A stretch of DNA of 64,000 nucleotides from an uncultured Bacteroidia bacterium (GTDB lineage Bacteria > Bacteroidota > Bacteroidia > Bacteroidales > UBA932), in NCBI GenBank assembly GCA_902789395.1, contig CADANY010000005.1, positions 62,001 through 126,000 on the forward strand, read 5' to 3'. The position numbers and the translations under genes were made by a program. Below the pieces are notes generated by a model, which did no database searches, had not been told where the DNA came from, and saw nothing but the letters and a program-made list of their open reading frames with translations. Below are positions 53,604-62,115 of this stretch, in pieces. Position 1 is the stretch's first letter. Each line of letters starts with the position of its first letter.

Positions 53604-55139
53604 CTAGAAATTCTTGATTATCTCTTCAAAATCTTCCTTTTCGCAGCGTGCGGCAGCTTTCATTCTGGAACGGTACGTATAGACGGTCGAAGGAGAGCAA
53701 TTCAGGAATCGGGCGATCTCTCCGCTCTCGGTAATCCCGATCCGTATAGCGGCCAGGATCCGGAGTTCAGTCGGCAGGTCCCCCGATGTCTCGGGAAATC
53801 TGGCTTCTTCCTCCAACAGACGATTGACCTTCGATATGAAATCAGGATACAATTTCAGGAACGTCTCGTCAAAAGATTTGAAATAGTCTTGATAACGGGC
53901 ATGAATGGAGGAAGGCTGACGGAGTTTTTTCACAACGGCATCGGGGCCTTCGGAGCGAAGGATTTGTTTCAACTCCCGGCGCTGCTTTTCCGGTTCCTCG
54001 AGATATTCGGTCGCAAGTGTCATGTACCGAATAATGTAATTATCCCGGATCTTATTGGCATCCTGCAACTTATGGTTCATCTTCGAGAGCATCCTGGATC
54101 GTCTTGAAAGGATGGACAGGAGTAAAAGGACGGTTATCAGAAGAATGGACAGGATCAGGAAAAGAAAAAGATGGATGCGGCGGTTCCGGGCGTGCTCGCG
54201 GTCCAGGGCATCTCCGATAACGGCCAGAGCCGGACCGGAAAAGCGCATGCGCTGATTGAATCCGGCGACCGAAACATCTGTCAGGGATCGTCTCATATAG
54301 GTCTCCGCTCTTTTATAGTCCCCTTCCTTGTAGAGGATCCGGGAAAGCTGATAGAGCGAGAGATAATTCATGTTGGCTGCATGGAAATCATTGACTGTAG
54401 ACCGGATCAGCCAATGCTTTTTAGCCGCATTGTCGCCTGCCAGTCCGGAAAAATAAGCCACATAATTGGAGAATATCGATTTCCAGCGCGGGTTTTCCGT
54501 CTTTTCGTACAGGCGCTCCATCATCGCAATCCCCTTTTCCGTATTCCCTCCTTCGGCAAAGAGATGGGCCCGGTTGATCTGGCCGAAATAAGAAGACGTA
54601 TCTTCCTCAGCGTAACGGAGACGGGCCGCTTTCAGGAGTGAATCCAGCGGAATTCCATGATACGTAGTATGGTGGTGCTTTGCCTCGACGAGAAGACGGA
54701 TACCGGTCCAAAGGCGCATCTGCCGGAGACCTTCCCGGTCATACGCAGCCGTGTCGATCTGGGAAAGAAGGTCCAGTGCCGTCATTTCCATGTTCTTGAG
54801 AGCCACGAGACGGATTTCGGATAACTCTGCCTTCATCCTCTGCCGGGGCGTAGAAGCAGAAACCGCCATCTTGCGGGTATACCGCTCTACGGAATCAAGG
54901 CTGAAACTCAGATAATAATTCCTGAGACTGTCCTCCAATTCAAAGCGTATCGAATCATCCAGGGCGGCATCCAGGCCGGCGCGAAGCGGAGATGCCTTTC
55001 GTTCAAACAGGTCCCGGTATTCCTGCCGAGCGGCGATGATACGGTCCAGTTCCTTCAGTTCCGAACGGAAAGGATCGGGATGGCAGCCGGCCGCAATGCA
55101 GCAGACTGTCAGGACAGTTATCATGACGCGCAGTTTCAT
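53604..55139 (-). CDS. DUF6377-type membrane-tethered transcription regulator with C-terminal HTH
   Basis: The 511-residue protein (ATG 55139) has a lipobox-like export signal (IAAGCH), a periplasmic TPR-like helical region (residues ~30-310), one membrane helix (LFLFLILSILLITVLLLLSI), a cytoplasmic coiled coil (RRSRMLSKMNHKLQD) and a C-terminal HTH (SGEIARFLNCSPSTVYTYRSRMKAAA). This is the layout of DUF6377 proteins. It lies directly upstream of the SusCD/EEP operon in the same direction with its own terminator, so it is the likely activator of the operon. Confidence 0.82.
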   Translation of the reverse strand: MKLRVMITVLTVCCIAAGCHPDPFRSELKELDRIIAARQEYRDLFERKASPLRAGLDAALDDSIRFELEDSLRNYYLSFSLDSVERYTRKMAVSASTPRQRMKAELSEIRLVALKNMEMTALDLLSQIDTAAYDREGLRQMRLWTGIRLLVEAKHHHTTYHGIPLDSLLKAARLRYAEEDTSSYFGQINRAHLFAEGGNTEKGIAMMERLYEKTENPRWKSIFSNYVAYFSGLAGDNAAKKHWLIRSTVNDFHAANMNYLSLYQLSRILYKEGDYKRAETYMRRSLTDVSVAGFNQRMRFSGPALAVIGDALDREHARNRRIHLFLFLILSILLITVLLLLSILSRRSRMLSKMNHKLQDANKIRDNYIIRYMTLATEYLEEPEKQRRELKQILRSEGPDAVVKKLRQPSSIHARYQDYFKSFDETFLKLYPDFISKVNRLLEEEARFPETSGDLPTELRILAAIRIGITESGEIARFLNCSPSTVYTYRSRMKAAARCEKEDFEEIIKNF

Positions 55140-55200
55140 ATTACCTGTTTTTCGGGGTTTAAAGTTAACGATTTTCTCAGAATTATTGCACAAAAAGTAT

Positions 55201-55208
55201 TACCTTTG
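55201..55208 (+). promoter_or_regulatory. -7 box of the carboxylase-like gene
   Basis: TACCTTTG, 19 bp before ATG 55228; no clear -33 box. Confidence 0.5.
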
Positions 55209-55227
55209 TAGAAATGATCAAAGACTT

Positions 55228-57015
55228 ATGGCAAAGCGTGAAATAAAGTTTTCCCTCGTATACAGGGATATGTGGCAGAGTTCGGGGAAGTATGTTCCCC
55301 GGGTAGATCAACTTGTTGAAGTTGCTCCCGCAATCATCGACATGGGCTGCTTCGACCGGGTGGAGACGAACGGCGGTGCTTTCGAACAGGTAAACCTCCT
55401 TTTCGGCGAAAATCCCAACAAGGCCGTCCGGGCATGGACGGCCCCCTTCCACAAGGCCGGGATCCAGACCCACATGCTCGAGCGCGGTCTCAACGCCCTG
55501 AGAATGAACCCGGTACCTCTTGATGTCCGGGAACTCATGTTTAAGGTAAAGAAAAAACAGGGCACCGACATCGCCCGTTCTTTCTGCGGACTGAACGACC
55601 ACCGCAACCTGAAAGGGTCCGTCATCGGCGCCAAGAAGGGCGGAATGATCTCCCAGGTCGCCCTTTCAATCACCTACTCCCCCGTCCACACGGTAGCTTA
55701 CTATATGGACATCGTCGACAAGGTCGTCGAATACGGGGCGGATGAGATCTGCCTTAAGGATATGGCCGGAATCGGCCGTCCGAATCTCCTGGGCGAACTC
55801 GTACGGGATATCAAGGCCAAATACCCGCATATCATCGTCCAGTACCATGGACACAGCGGGCCCGGATTCGCTCCGGCTTCGATGCTGGAGGTCGCCCGCG
55901 CAGGGGCGGATTACCTAGACGTCGCTGTGGAGCCTCTCTCCTGGGGAAAGGTCCATCCGGATGTCATTACGATCCGCGAAATGCTCCGTGCCGACGGTTT
56001 CCTCGTCAAGGACCTCAATATGGATGCCTATATGGAAGTGCGTCGCCTGACCCAGAAATTTATCGATGATTTCCTCGGCTACTGGATCAATCCCTCCAAT
56101 TCGAAGATGACCTCCCTGCTGGTAGGCTGCGGCCTGCCTGGCGGCATGATGGGGTCCATGATGGCCGACCTCAAGGGCTTCCAGGGTGCGATCAACGCAG
56201 CCCAACGTGCCCACGGCCGCCCGGAAATGTCCCTCGACACCCTGATGGTCAAACTGTTCGAAGAGGTCGAATACGTATGGCCCCGTCTCGGCTATCCCCC
56301 GCTCGTAACCCCTTTCAGCCAGTATGTAAAGAACACGGCCTTGATGAACCTGTTCAACATGCTGAACGACAAACCGAGATGGACAACGATTGACAAGGAT
56401 ACCTGGGGCATGATCCTCGGGCACATGGGACGCCTCCCGGGACAGCTTGCCCCTGAGATCGTTACGCTTGCCAAGGAAAAAGGTCTCGAATTCACTGACG
56501 GCAACCCGCAGGACAACTATCCGGACGAACTGCCCAAGTTCCGGAAGATGATGGAAGAAGAAGGCTGGGATGTCGGCGAGGATGAAGAAGAGCTCTTTGA
56601 GTTCGCCATGCATGAACGCCAGTACCGCGACTACAGGAGCGGGATTGCAAAAGAACGTTTCAACAAGGAACTTCAGGAACTCAAGGCGAAGGCGGGTGCT
56701 CCCATCCAGATCGTCCGTCCCGTTGTAGAGATGCCGAAATTCGATATTGACAAATACGCCGAAAAGTATCCCCACGCCGTTCCTGTCCAGGCTCCGGCAA
56801 AGGGGAAACTGCTTTGGGAACATGATGTCGACGATGCTTCAGCCGCTCCGATCGCCGGGACCGCCGTCAAGGCTGGCGAAGCGATGGGCTATGTCCAGAC
56901 ATATTACGGTATGGAGGAGATTATTCCGGCCATCAACGGCCGCGTCGTTGCCGTAACCGGGAGACAGGGCGAAGATGTCGCAAAGGGCGAAATCGTGGCA
57001 TTTATCCAAGAATAA
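55228..57015 (+). CDS. Oxaloacetate decarboxylase/pyruvate carboxylase B-like subunit without biotin lysine
   Basis: The 595-residue protein starts with the carboxyltransferase barrel (FSLVYRDMWQSSGKYVP, DEICLKDMAG, QYHGHSGPG), then a PycB/OadA-type conserved domain and a C-terminal lipoyl/biotinyl-like fold. In that last domain the biotin site EAMKM is replaced by TYYGMEE, so the lysine that carries biotin is missing. I recall related Bacteroidota proteins with similar tails, so this may be family-wide. ATG 55228 was chosen because it follows a promoter box and starts the domain. The SGNH gene follows after 6 bp. Confidence 0.85.
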   Translation: MAKREIKFSLVYRDMWQSSGKYVPRVDQLVEVAPAIIDMGCFDRVETNGGAFEQVNLLFGENPNKAVRAWTAPFHKAGIQTHMLERGLNALRMNPVPLDVRELMFKVKKKQGTDIARSFCGLNDHRNLKGSVIGAKKGGMISQVALSITYSPVHTVAYYMDIVDKVVEYGADEICLKDMAGIGRPNLLGELVRDIKAKYPHIIVQYHGHSGPGFAPASMLEVARAGADYLDVAVEPLSWGKVHPDVITIREMLRADGFLVKDLNMDAYMEVRRLTQKFIDDFLGYWINPSNSKMTSLLVGCGLPGGMMGSMMADLKGFQGAINAAQRAHGRPEMSLDTLMVKLFEEVEYVWPRLGYPPLVTPFSQYVKNTALMNLFNMLNDKPRWTTIDKDTWGMILGHMGRLPGQLAPEIVTLAKEKGLEFTDGNPQDNYPDELPKFRKMMEEEGWDVGEDEEELFEFAMHERQYRDYRSGIAKERFNKELQELKAKAGAPIQIVRPVVEMPKFDIDKYAEKYPHAVPVQAPAKGKLLWEHDVDDASAAPIAGTAVKAGEAMGYVQTYYGMEEIIPAINGRVVAVTGRQGEDVAKGEIVAFIQE

Positions 57016-57021
57016 CGCAAT

Positions 57022-58116
57022 ATGAAAAAGGCTTTCACCGTACTGCTGGCCGTTCTTCTGGCCGGACAAATCCTTATGGCCCAGCGGACTCCCGCAAATG
57101 CCAAGTATGTCTATACCGAGGCTTCCGATCTCAATCTGATCGGAAAAATCCTGCCGACACCGAACCCCTACCACCGGGTCGATACCGTGAAATATAAGGG
57201 ATTCACCAAAGGGGAAAATTACCAGGTCCGCTCCTCTGCCGGTCTGGCCGTCGTATTCAAGACCACCAGCTCGTCCATTACAATCCTTGCAGACGGCGAC
57301 TATTCATGGTCTTCCAACTCGACAATGAGACTGGCCTCCCACGGTTATGATCTCTATATCAGGGATGGAGGAAGGTGGCTCTGGGCCGGAGCGACGGCTC
57401 CGAACGTCAAGAATCCCGGAGCGGTGATGACCCTGATCAAGAATATGGCGCCCGGCGAAAAAGAGTGCCTTCTTTATCTCCCGATCTACTGCGACATGCG
57501 TTCCGTCCGGATCGGCGTCGAGGAAGGATCGACCCTGGAAGCCATTCCAAATCCGTTCCGTCACCGTGTTGCCATCTTCGGATCGAGTTACACGCACGGA
57601 ATCAGCACCTCCCGCGCCGGGATGTCTTACCCGATGCAGTTTACCCGCCACACGGGAATCCAGATGCTTTCCCTCGGCTGCAGCGGGAACTGCAAGATGC
57701 AGCCGTACTTTGCCGATGTACTGGCCGATGTCGATGCTGACGCCTTCGTCTTCGATTCGTTCTCCAACCCGGGCGCTGACATGATCAAGGAAAGACTCTT
57801 CCCTTTCATCGAACGCCTGCAGGCCGCCCATCCGGGCAAACCGCTGATTTTCCAGCAGACCATCTACCGGGAATCCCGCAACTTCAACGAAGGGAATGAG
57901 GATTTCGAAGCAGCGAAGCAGCACATGGCGGACAGCCTCATGCGGATTGCCTGCAAGAAATACAAAGATGTCTATTTCATCAAAACGAATGCAACGGCTC
58001 CCCTCCACGAATCGTCCGTAGACGGCACCCATCCGGATGACTACGGCTACTACCTTTGGGCCCGTTCCATCGAAAAACCGATCCTCCGCATTCTCCGCAA
58101 ATACGGCATCCGCTAA
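57022..58116 (+). CDS. Secreted SGNH/GDSL-type hydrolase
   Basis: The 364-residue protein has a signal peptide ending QILMAQ. A beta-sandwich N-terminal part (residues ~30-170) precedes the SGNH hydrolase domain: nucleophile Ser in VAIFGSSYTHG, the Gly motif LGCSGNCKMQ, and the catalytic Asp/His pair in DGTHPDDYGYYL. Such enzymes deacylate or deacetylate glycans and lipids. It is cotranscribed with the carboxylase-like gene, without an obvious functional link. Confidence 0.85.
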   Translation: MKKAFTVLLAVLLAGQILMAQRTPANAKYVYTEASDLNLIGKILPTPNPYHRVDTVKYKGFTKGENYQVRSSAGLAVVFKTTSSSITILADGDYSWSSNSTMRLASHGYDLYIRDGGRWLWAGATAPNVKNPGAVMTLIKNMAPGEKECLLYLPIYCDMRSVRIGVEEGSTLEAIPNPFRHRVAIFGSSYTHGISTSRAGMSYPMQFTRHTGIQMLSLGCSGNCKMQPYFADVLADVDADAFVFDSFSNPGADMIKERLFPFIERLQAAHPGKPLIFQQTIYRESRNFNEGNEDFEAAKQHMADSLMRIACKKYKDVYFIKTNATAPLHESSVDGTHPDDYGYYLWARSIEKPILRILRKYGIR

Positions 58117-58146
58117 TTAGCGTCCCGCAGCCATTCTTTCCCGGAT

Positions 58147-59742
58147 TCAGGGATGGGCAGGGAGGTTGATGGTGAACTGGGGAAGGAGTCCTTCAGGAAC
58201 GGTGTGGGAGTCCTGCATAATCTGCCAGAGTTTGGCGACGATTTCCGGATGCTCGCCGGCGACATCGTTCGATTCCCTCGGGTCTTCGTCCAGATTGAAG
58301 AGTTCCATCTTCGCGTCCTCTGTCTTTGCCTTCTGGATCAGTCCCTTCCAGGGACCGTTCCGGACGGCGAACCACCCCTTGCCGCCGGGGAATTCCCAGT
58401 AGAGTGATTCATGTTCCTCTTTCTGTTTCTTTCCGAGGAGGATGGGAGCGAACGAAACACCGTCATTCTCCGGTGCTTCGACCCCCGCAAGTTCCGCAAA
58501 GGTAGGCATCAGGTCCGTAAACTGACCGACATGGCGCTCGATCCGCCCGCCCGCAGGCAGCGGGAAGGGTGTTTCCTGGACGCCGGTACCCTTCAGCCGG
58601 TCTCCCCAGGCGACGATGAAGGGCATCCGGATACCCCCCTCATGGAGAGAAGATTTCCCCCAACCTTTGCGACACTTGAACGGACCGCCGCTTTTGAAAT
58701 ATTCCATCGGTGAATTGGAATTATTAGCCGGGCCATTGTCGGAAGTAACGATAATGATCGTATTGTCGTAGATACCGAGTTCCTTGAGTTTCGATACGAG
58801 TCTGCCGACCTGCGTATCGATATGGGTCACCATGGCGGCATACGCAGAATGTGGATAGAGGACAGGATAGTACCAGCCCCCGTCCGTAACGGGCGTCTTC
58901 TCTTCACCGAGCTTGTCCACATAGTACATAACCTCATCTTCCGGAGCCTGGACCGTGCTGTGGGGAACCGTCGTCGTCCACATCAGCATAAACGGCTGAC
59001 CGGCATTCTCCTCAACCCATTTCTCAATCTTGCCGTACATCAGGTCCGGAGAGTACTGCTGCTGGTTGAACTTATCATAGGAACGGATATCGTAGGGGTC
59101 GGCACCGGGATCCAGCCTGCGGGTTACCGGCATGTATTGGTTACCAGTCGGTACCCTGTGGTCATTTTCCCATAGCATGTCCGGGTAGTATGAGTGGGCG
59201 AGCAACTGGCATACGAATCCATAGAAATAGTCAAACCCCATGTCCAGGGGCATGGAGCCGGACCCGGGATTGCCCAGTCCCCATTTCCCGACCATGGCGG
59301 TCCTGTACCCCGCCTCTTTCATCATCCGGGCGATGGTCGGCGTATCCCGGGCAAGCGGGTATTGTCCCTCAAAGGTCGAATCCGCCAGCATCCTGGCGAA
59401 AAGGGCTTCCGGATCTGCCAGGCGTTTATTCGCTTCGGAGTTGTAACGGATCTGGCTGTGGCCGGTATGCTTTCCGGTCATGATCGAGCAACGGGACGGG
59501 GCTGAAAGGGGGCATGCCGTATACATATCCGTAAAGCGAATCCCCCGCTCGGCCAGGGCATCAATATTCGGGGTTTCGATCTGATCCTGGCCGTAGCAGC
59601 CGAGATCTCCATATCCGAGATCGTCAAACATCAGGTATATAATATTCGGACGTTCCGCTTTCTTTTGCTTTGAACATCCGGTAAGACCTGACAGGGCGGC
59701 GACAGGAAGTAGGGCGGCTGCAAGATGCTGATTCGTTTTCAT
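58147..59742 (-). CDS. Type I sulfatase, serine-type, lipoprotein
   Basis: The 531-residue lipoprotein (lipobox LTGCSK) has the alkaline-phosphatase-like sulfatase fold: metal ligands in YLMFDDLGYGDLG, the sulfatase signature CPLSAPSRCSIMTGKHTGH, MVGKWGLG, TTTVPHSTVQ, and SDNGPANNS. In the signature the formylglycine position is Ser (S-A-P-S-R), so activation would need an anSME-type maturase. None lies in the window. The substrate is likely a sulfated sugar. It is tail to tail with the SGNH gene and divergent from the metallophosphoesterase. Confidence 0.92.
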   Translation of the reverse strand: MKTNQHLAAALLPVAALSGLTGCSKQKKAERPNIIYLMFDDLGYGDLGCYGQDQIETPNIDALAERGIRFTDMYTACPLSAPSRCSIMTGKHTGHSQIRYNSEANKRLADPEALFARMLADSTFEGQYPLARDTPTIARMMKEAGYRTAMVGKWGLGNPGSGSMPLDMGFDYFYGFVCQLLAHSYYPDMLWENDHRVPTGNQYMPVTRRLDPGADPYDIRSYDKFNQQQYSPDLMYGKIEKWVEENAGQPFMLMWTTTVPHSTVQAPEDEVMYYVDKLGEEKTPVTDGGWYYPVLYPHSAYAAMVTHIDTQVGRLVSKLKELGIYDNTIIIVTSDNGPANNSNSPMEYFKSGGPFKCRKGWGKSSLHEGGIRMPFIVAWGDRLKGTGVQETPFPLPAGGRIERHVGQFTDLMPTFAELAGVEAPENDGVSFAPILLGKKQKEEHESLYWEFPGGKGWFAVRNGPWKGLIQKAKTEDAKMELFNLDEDPRESNDVAGEHPEIVAKLWQIMQDSHTVPEGLLPQFTINLPAHP

Positions 59743-59771
59743 GGGGCAAAAATATCATTCGCTTAGTGAGG

Positions 59772-59820
59772 CAAATATAACAAAATGGAGGTATTATTTG
59801 AAGAATAATCGTTATTTTTG
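59772..59820. promoter_or_regulatory. Divergent -7 boxes: sulfatase (-) and metallophosphoesterase (+)
   Basis: Minus strand TATATTTG (59772-59779) lies 29 bp before the sulfatase start; plus strand TATTTTTG (59813-59820) lies 19 bp before ATG 59840. Confidence 0.55.
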
Positions 59821-59839
59821 CAAGACTGAACCCGTATAC

Positions 59840-61039
59840 ATGAAACGTTTTCTACTTCTTTTATTCCTTCTTACCGGATGGGCGGTATCTGCCCAGGAGA
59901 ACCAGAACATTGAAATCCAGCACGTCAGATACAAGTGCTACCCCTATCTCCAGCATGTGACGGAGACCTCGTTCACCGTCATCTGGACAACCAACATGGA
60001 CGCCGTCTCATGGGTAGAGATAGCCCCCGACGACGGAACCCATTTCTACAATGAAGTGCGGCCGAAATACTATGACCTCCGCGGACTCGGACGCCGGCCG
60101 ATCGGCCGCCTCCATAAAGTCAGGGTCACAGGACTTGAACCCGGGACGACCTACCGCTACCGGATCATGATGCAGGGCGTACTGAATGCGGACAACCGCA
60201 AGAGCATCGTCTATACGGAAGGATACGGGATGGATATCCTGCACCACAAACCGACAAAAGTCACGACCTTGAAAAAGGATTATGACCACTTGAAATTCGC
60301 CGTAGTCAACGACATGCACGAGCACGATTCCGTACTCCGTGCCGACTTCAAGGACGCCCGGGGAAAATACGATTTCGTACTTTTCAACGGAGACATGACT
60401 TCTTCAATCGACAAAGAAGAAGATGTCGTAACGAATTATCTGAGTTCAGCCGGAGAACTTTTTGCTGCCGAAACGCCGCTCTATATCGTCCGGGGAAACC
60501 ATGAATTCCGGGGGAACGATGCCCTCAAATGGTATGATTACATGGACAATCCCGGCGGCAAGACTTTTTACACATTCAAATACGGGAAGTTCTTCTTCAT
60601 CGTGCTCGACAGTGGTGAGGACAAACCGGACAGCGATATCCGCAATCTCGGGATCATGGCCGTCGAGCCTTATGTCCGGGAAGAAGCGGAATGGCTGAAA
60701 GAAGTCGTCAGGAGCGAAGATTTTCTCAACGCCGAGACCCGGATCGTATTCTCACACATCCCCCCGGAACCGAACGGATGGCATGGAAACAGGATGGTTT
60801 CCGAACTCTTTGTCCCGATCCTGAACGAAGCCGGGATCGATCTCATGCTCTGTGCCCATATCCATAAGCACAGGGTCGATCCCATCGGAACCACCGATGC
60901 CCGCTTCCCGGTCGTCTGCAACCGGAACCAGACGCTCCTAGAGTGCGACCTGGATGCCAAACGGCTGAAAATGGACTTTTACGACGAGAACCAGAAAATC
61001 TGGAAAGCCCTTACCTACAAAGTCGGATCATTCAAATAA
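59840..61039 (+). CDS. Secreted metallophosphoesterase with N-terminal fibronectin III-like domain
   Basis: The 399-residue protein (ATG 59840) has a signal peptide ending WAVSAQ. Residues ~30-130 form a purple-acid-phosphatase-type FN3 domain (YLQHVTETSFTVIWTT, VTGLEPGTTYRYRI). The metallophosphoesterase motifs are degenerate but present: AVVNDMHEH, LFNGDMTSS, VRGNHEFRG, FSHIPPE and CAHIHKH. It probably hydrolyses phosphate esters in the periplasm. The HAD gene starts 8 bp downstream, so they form an operon. Confidence 0.88.
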   Translation: MKRFLLLLFLLTGWAVSAQENQNIEIQHVRYKCYPYLQHVTETSFTVIWTTNMDAVSWVEIAPDDGTHFYNEVRPKYYDLRGLGRRPIGRLHKVRVTGLEPGTTYRYRIMMQGVLNADNRKSIVYTEGYGMDILHHKPTKVTTLKKDYDHLKFAVVNDMHEHDSVLRADFKDARGKYDFVLFNGDMTSSIDKEEDVVTNYLSSAGELFAAETPLYIVRGNHEFRGNDALKWYDYMDNPGGKTFYTFKYGKFFFIVLDSGEDKPDSDIRNLGIMAVEPYVREEAEWLKEVVRSEDFLNAETRIVFSHIPPEPNGWHGNRMVSELFVPILNEAGIDLMLCAHIHKHRVDPIGTTDARFPVVCNRNQTLLECDLDAKRLKMDFYDENQKIWKALTYKVGSFK

Positions 61040-61047
61040 ACAACGAT

Positions 61048-61935
61048 ATGACTGAAAATCACAACAAGGTACTGACCCCGGAGCTGAAAGAAAAACTCCG
61101 CAAACTCAAGCACCTCGCCCTGGATATGGACGGGACCATCTATCTGGGTTCCAACCTCTTCCCCTTTACGATCGATTTCCTTGACAGCATGGACAAGGCC
61201 GGGATCGGACACTCTTTCCTGACCAACAATCCGACCAAATCCGTCGCCGATTATCTCCACAAACTGGAAGGGATGGGCATCCACGCCACAGAAGACAATA
61301 TGTACACAACTTCCCTGGCGGCGATTGACTATATCAAAAAGACCTATCCGGAGGCCAGGCGTCTCTTCATGCTGGGGACCCCGAGCATGGTCTCCCAGTT
61401 CGAAAAGGCAGGGTTCGAGGCGTGTGCCGACGATCCGGACGACGTTCCGGACGTTCTGGTCGTCGCCTTCGATACGACCCTTGTCTATCCGAGGCTTTGC
61501 CGGGCTGCCTGGTGGGCATCACAGGGCATTCCCTACGTAGCGACCAATCCGGACCGGGTCTGCCCGACCGATCAGCGGATCGTCCTTGTCGACTGCGGCT
61601 CCCTCCAGCGCTGCATCGAGCATGCGACAGGGAGGAAACCGGACATCGTACTCGGAAAACCGGATCCGACCATGCTCTTCGGAATCATGGACCGGCATGG
61701 GATCAAACCGGAAGAGATTGCGATGATCGGTGACCGGATCTATACGGATACGGCGATGGCCCACAATGCAGGAGCCGTCGGCGTGCTGGTCCTTTCGGGA
61801 GAAACCACCTTGGAAACGGCGGAAAAGGTCGCAGAAGACGCACGGACCAACCCCAACCCGGAATTCTACCCGCCGGATGTTATCGTCCGCGACATTGCCG
61901 AGCTCGGAGAACTCATCCTCGCCGCCAAGGCCTGA
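61048..61935 (+). CDS. HAD-IIA family phosphatase (NagD/AraL-like)
   Basis: The 295-residue cytosolic protein starts at ATG 61048. HAD motif I is LDMDGTIYLG, motif II LTNNPTKS, the conserved Lys is in VLGKPDPTMLFGI, and motif III MIGDRIYTDTAMAHNAG. NagD and AraL relatives dephosphorylate small sugar phosphates and nucleotides. It may act after the exported phosphoesterase coded upstream. The stop is followed within 6 bp by a structured element between this gene and upp. Confidence 0.9.
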   Translation: MTENHNKVLTPELKEKLRKLKHLALDMDGTIYLGSNLFPFTIDFLDSMDKAGIGHSFLTNNPTKSVADYLHKLEGMGIHATEDNMYTTSLAAIDYIKKTYPEARRLFMLGTPSMVSQFEKAGFEACADDPDDVPDVLVVAFDTTLVYPRLCRAAWWASQGIPYVATNPDRVCPTDQRIVLVDCGSLQRCIEHATGRKPDIVLGKPDPTMLFGIMDRHGIKPEEIAMIGDRIYTDTAMAHNAGAVGVLVLSGETTLETAEKVAEDARTNPNPEFYPPDVIVRDIAELGELILAAKA

Positions 61936-61940
61936 CCCCC

Positions 61941-62103
61941 GATCCGGAGGAAGCCTTCCCCGTCTGAAACCGCCGCTTTGCGGCCCCTCCCTGAGAGCAC
62001 CCCAAGAATCAGAGATTCTCGGGGACCCCCCGCTTAGGGCCCCTCCCTCTTATAGTGCCGAGGGTGGCATAGGTTTCAGAGGGGAAAGGCTTCCTTCGGA
62101 TCC
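61941..62103. other. Structured intergenic element, copy 2
   Basis: The outer arms (61941-61971 and 62072-62102) pair over about 29 bp with small bulges, and their sequence (GATCCG, AGGAAGCCTT) differs from copy 1. The core repeats copy 1: CTGAAACCG, hairpin GCCGC-TTT-GCGGC, CCCCTCCCT, then AGTGCCGAGGGTGGCAT and TTTCAG. Hairpin 1 differs from copy 1 by a T-A to C-G exchange. Copy 2 carries about 40 extra bases with another hairpin (CCCCAAGAATC/GATTCTCGGGG). It lies between convergent HAD and upp genes. Confidence 0.8.
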
Positions 62104-62115
62104 GTGTTGGACCGG

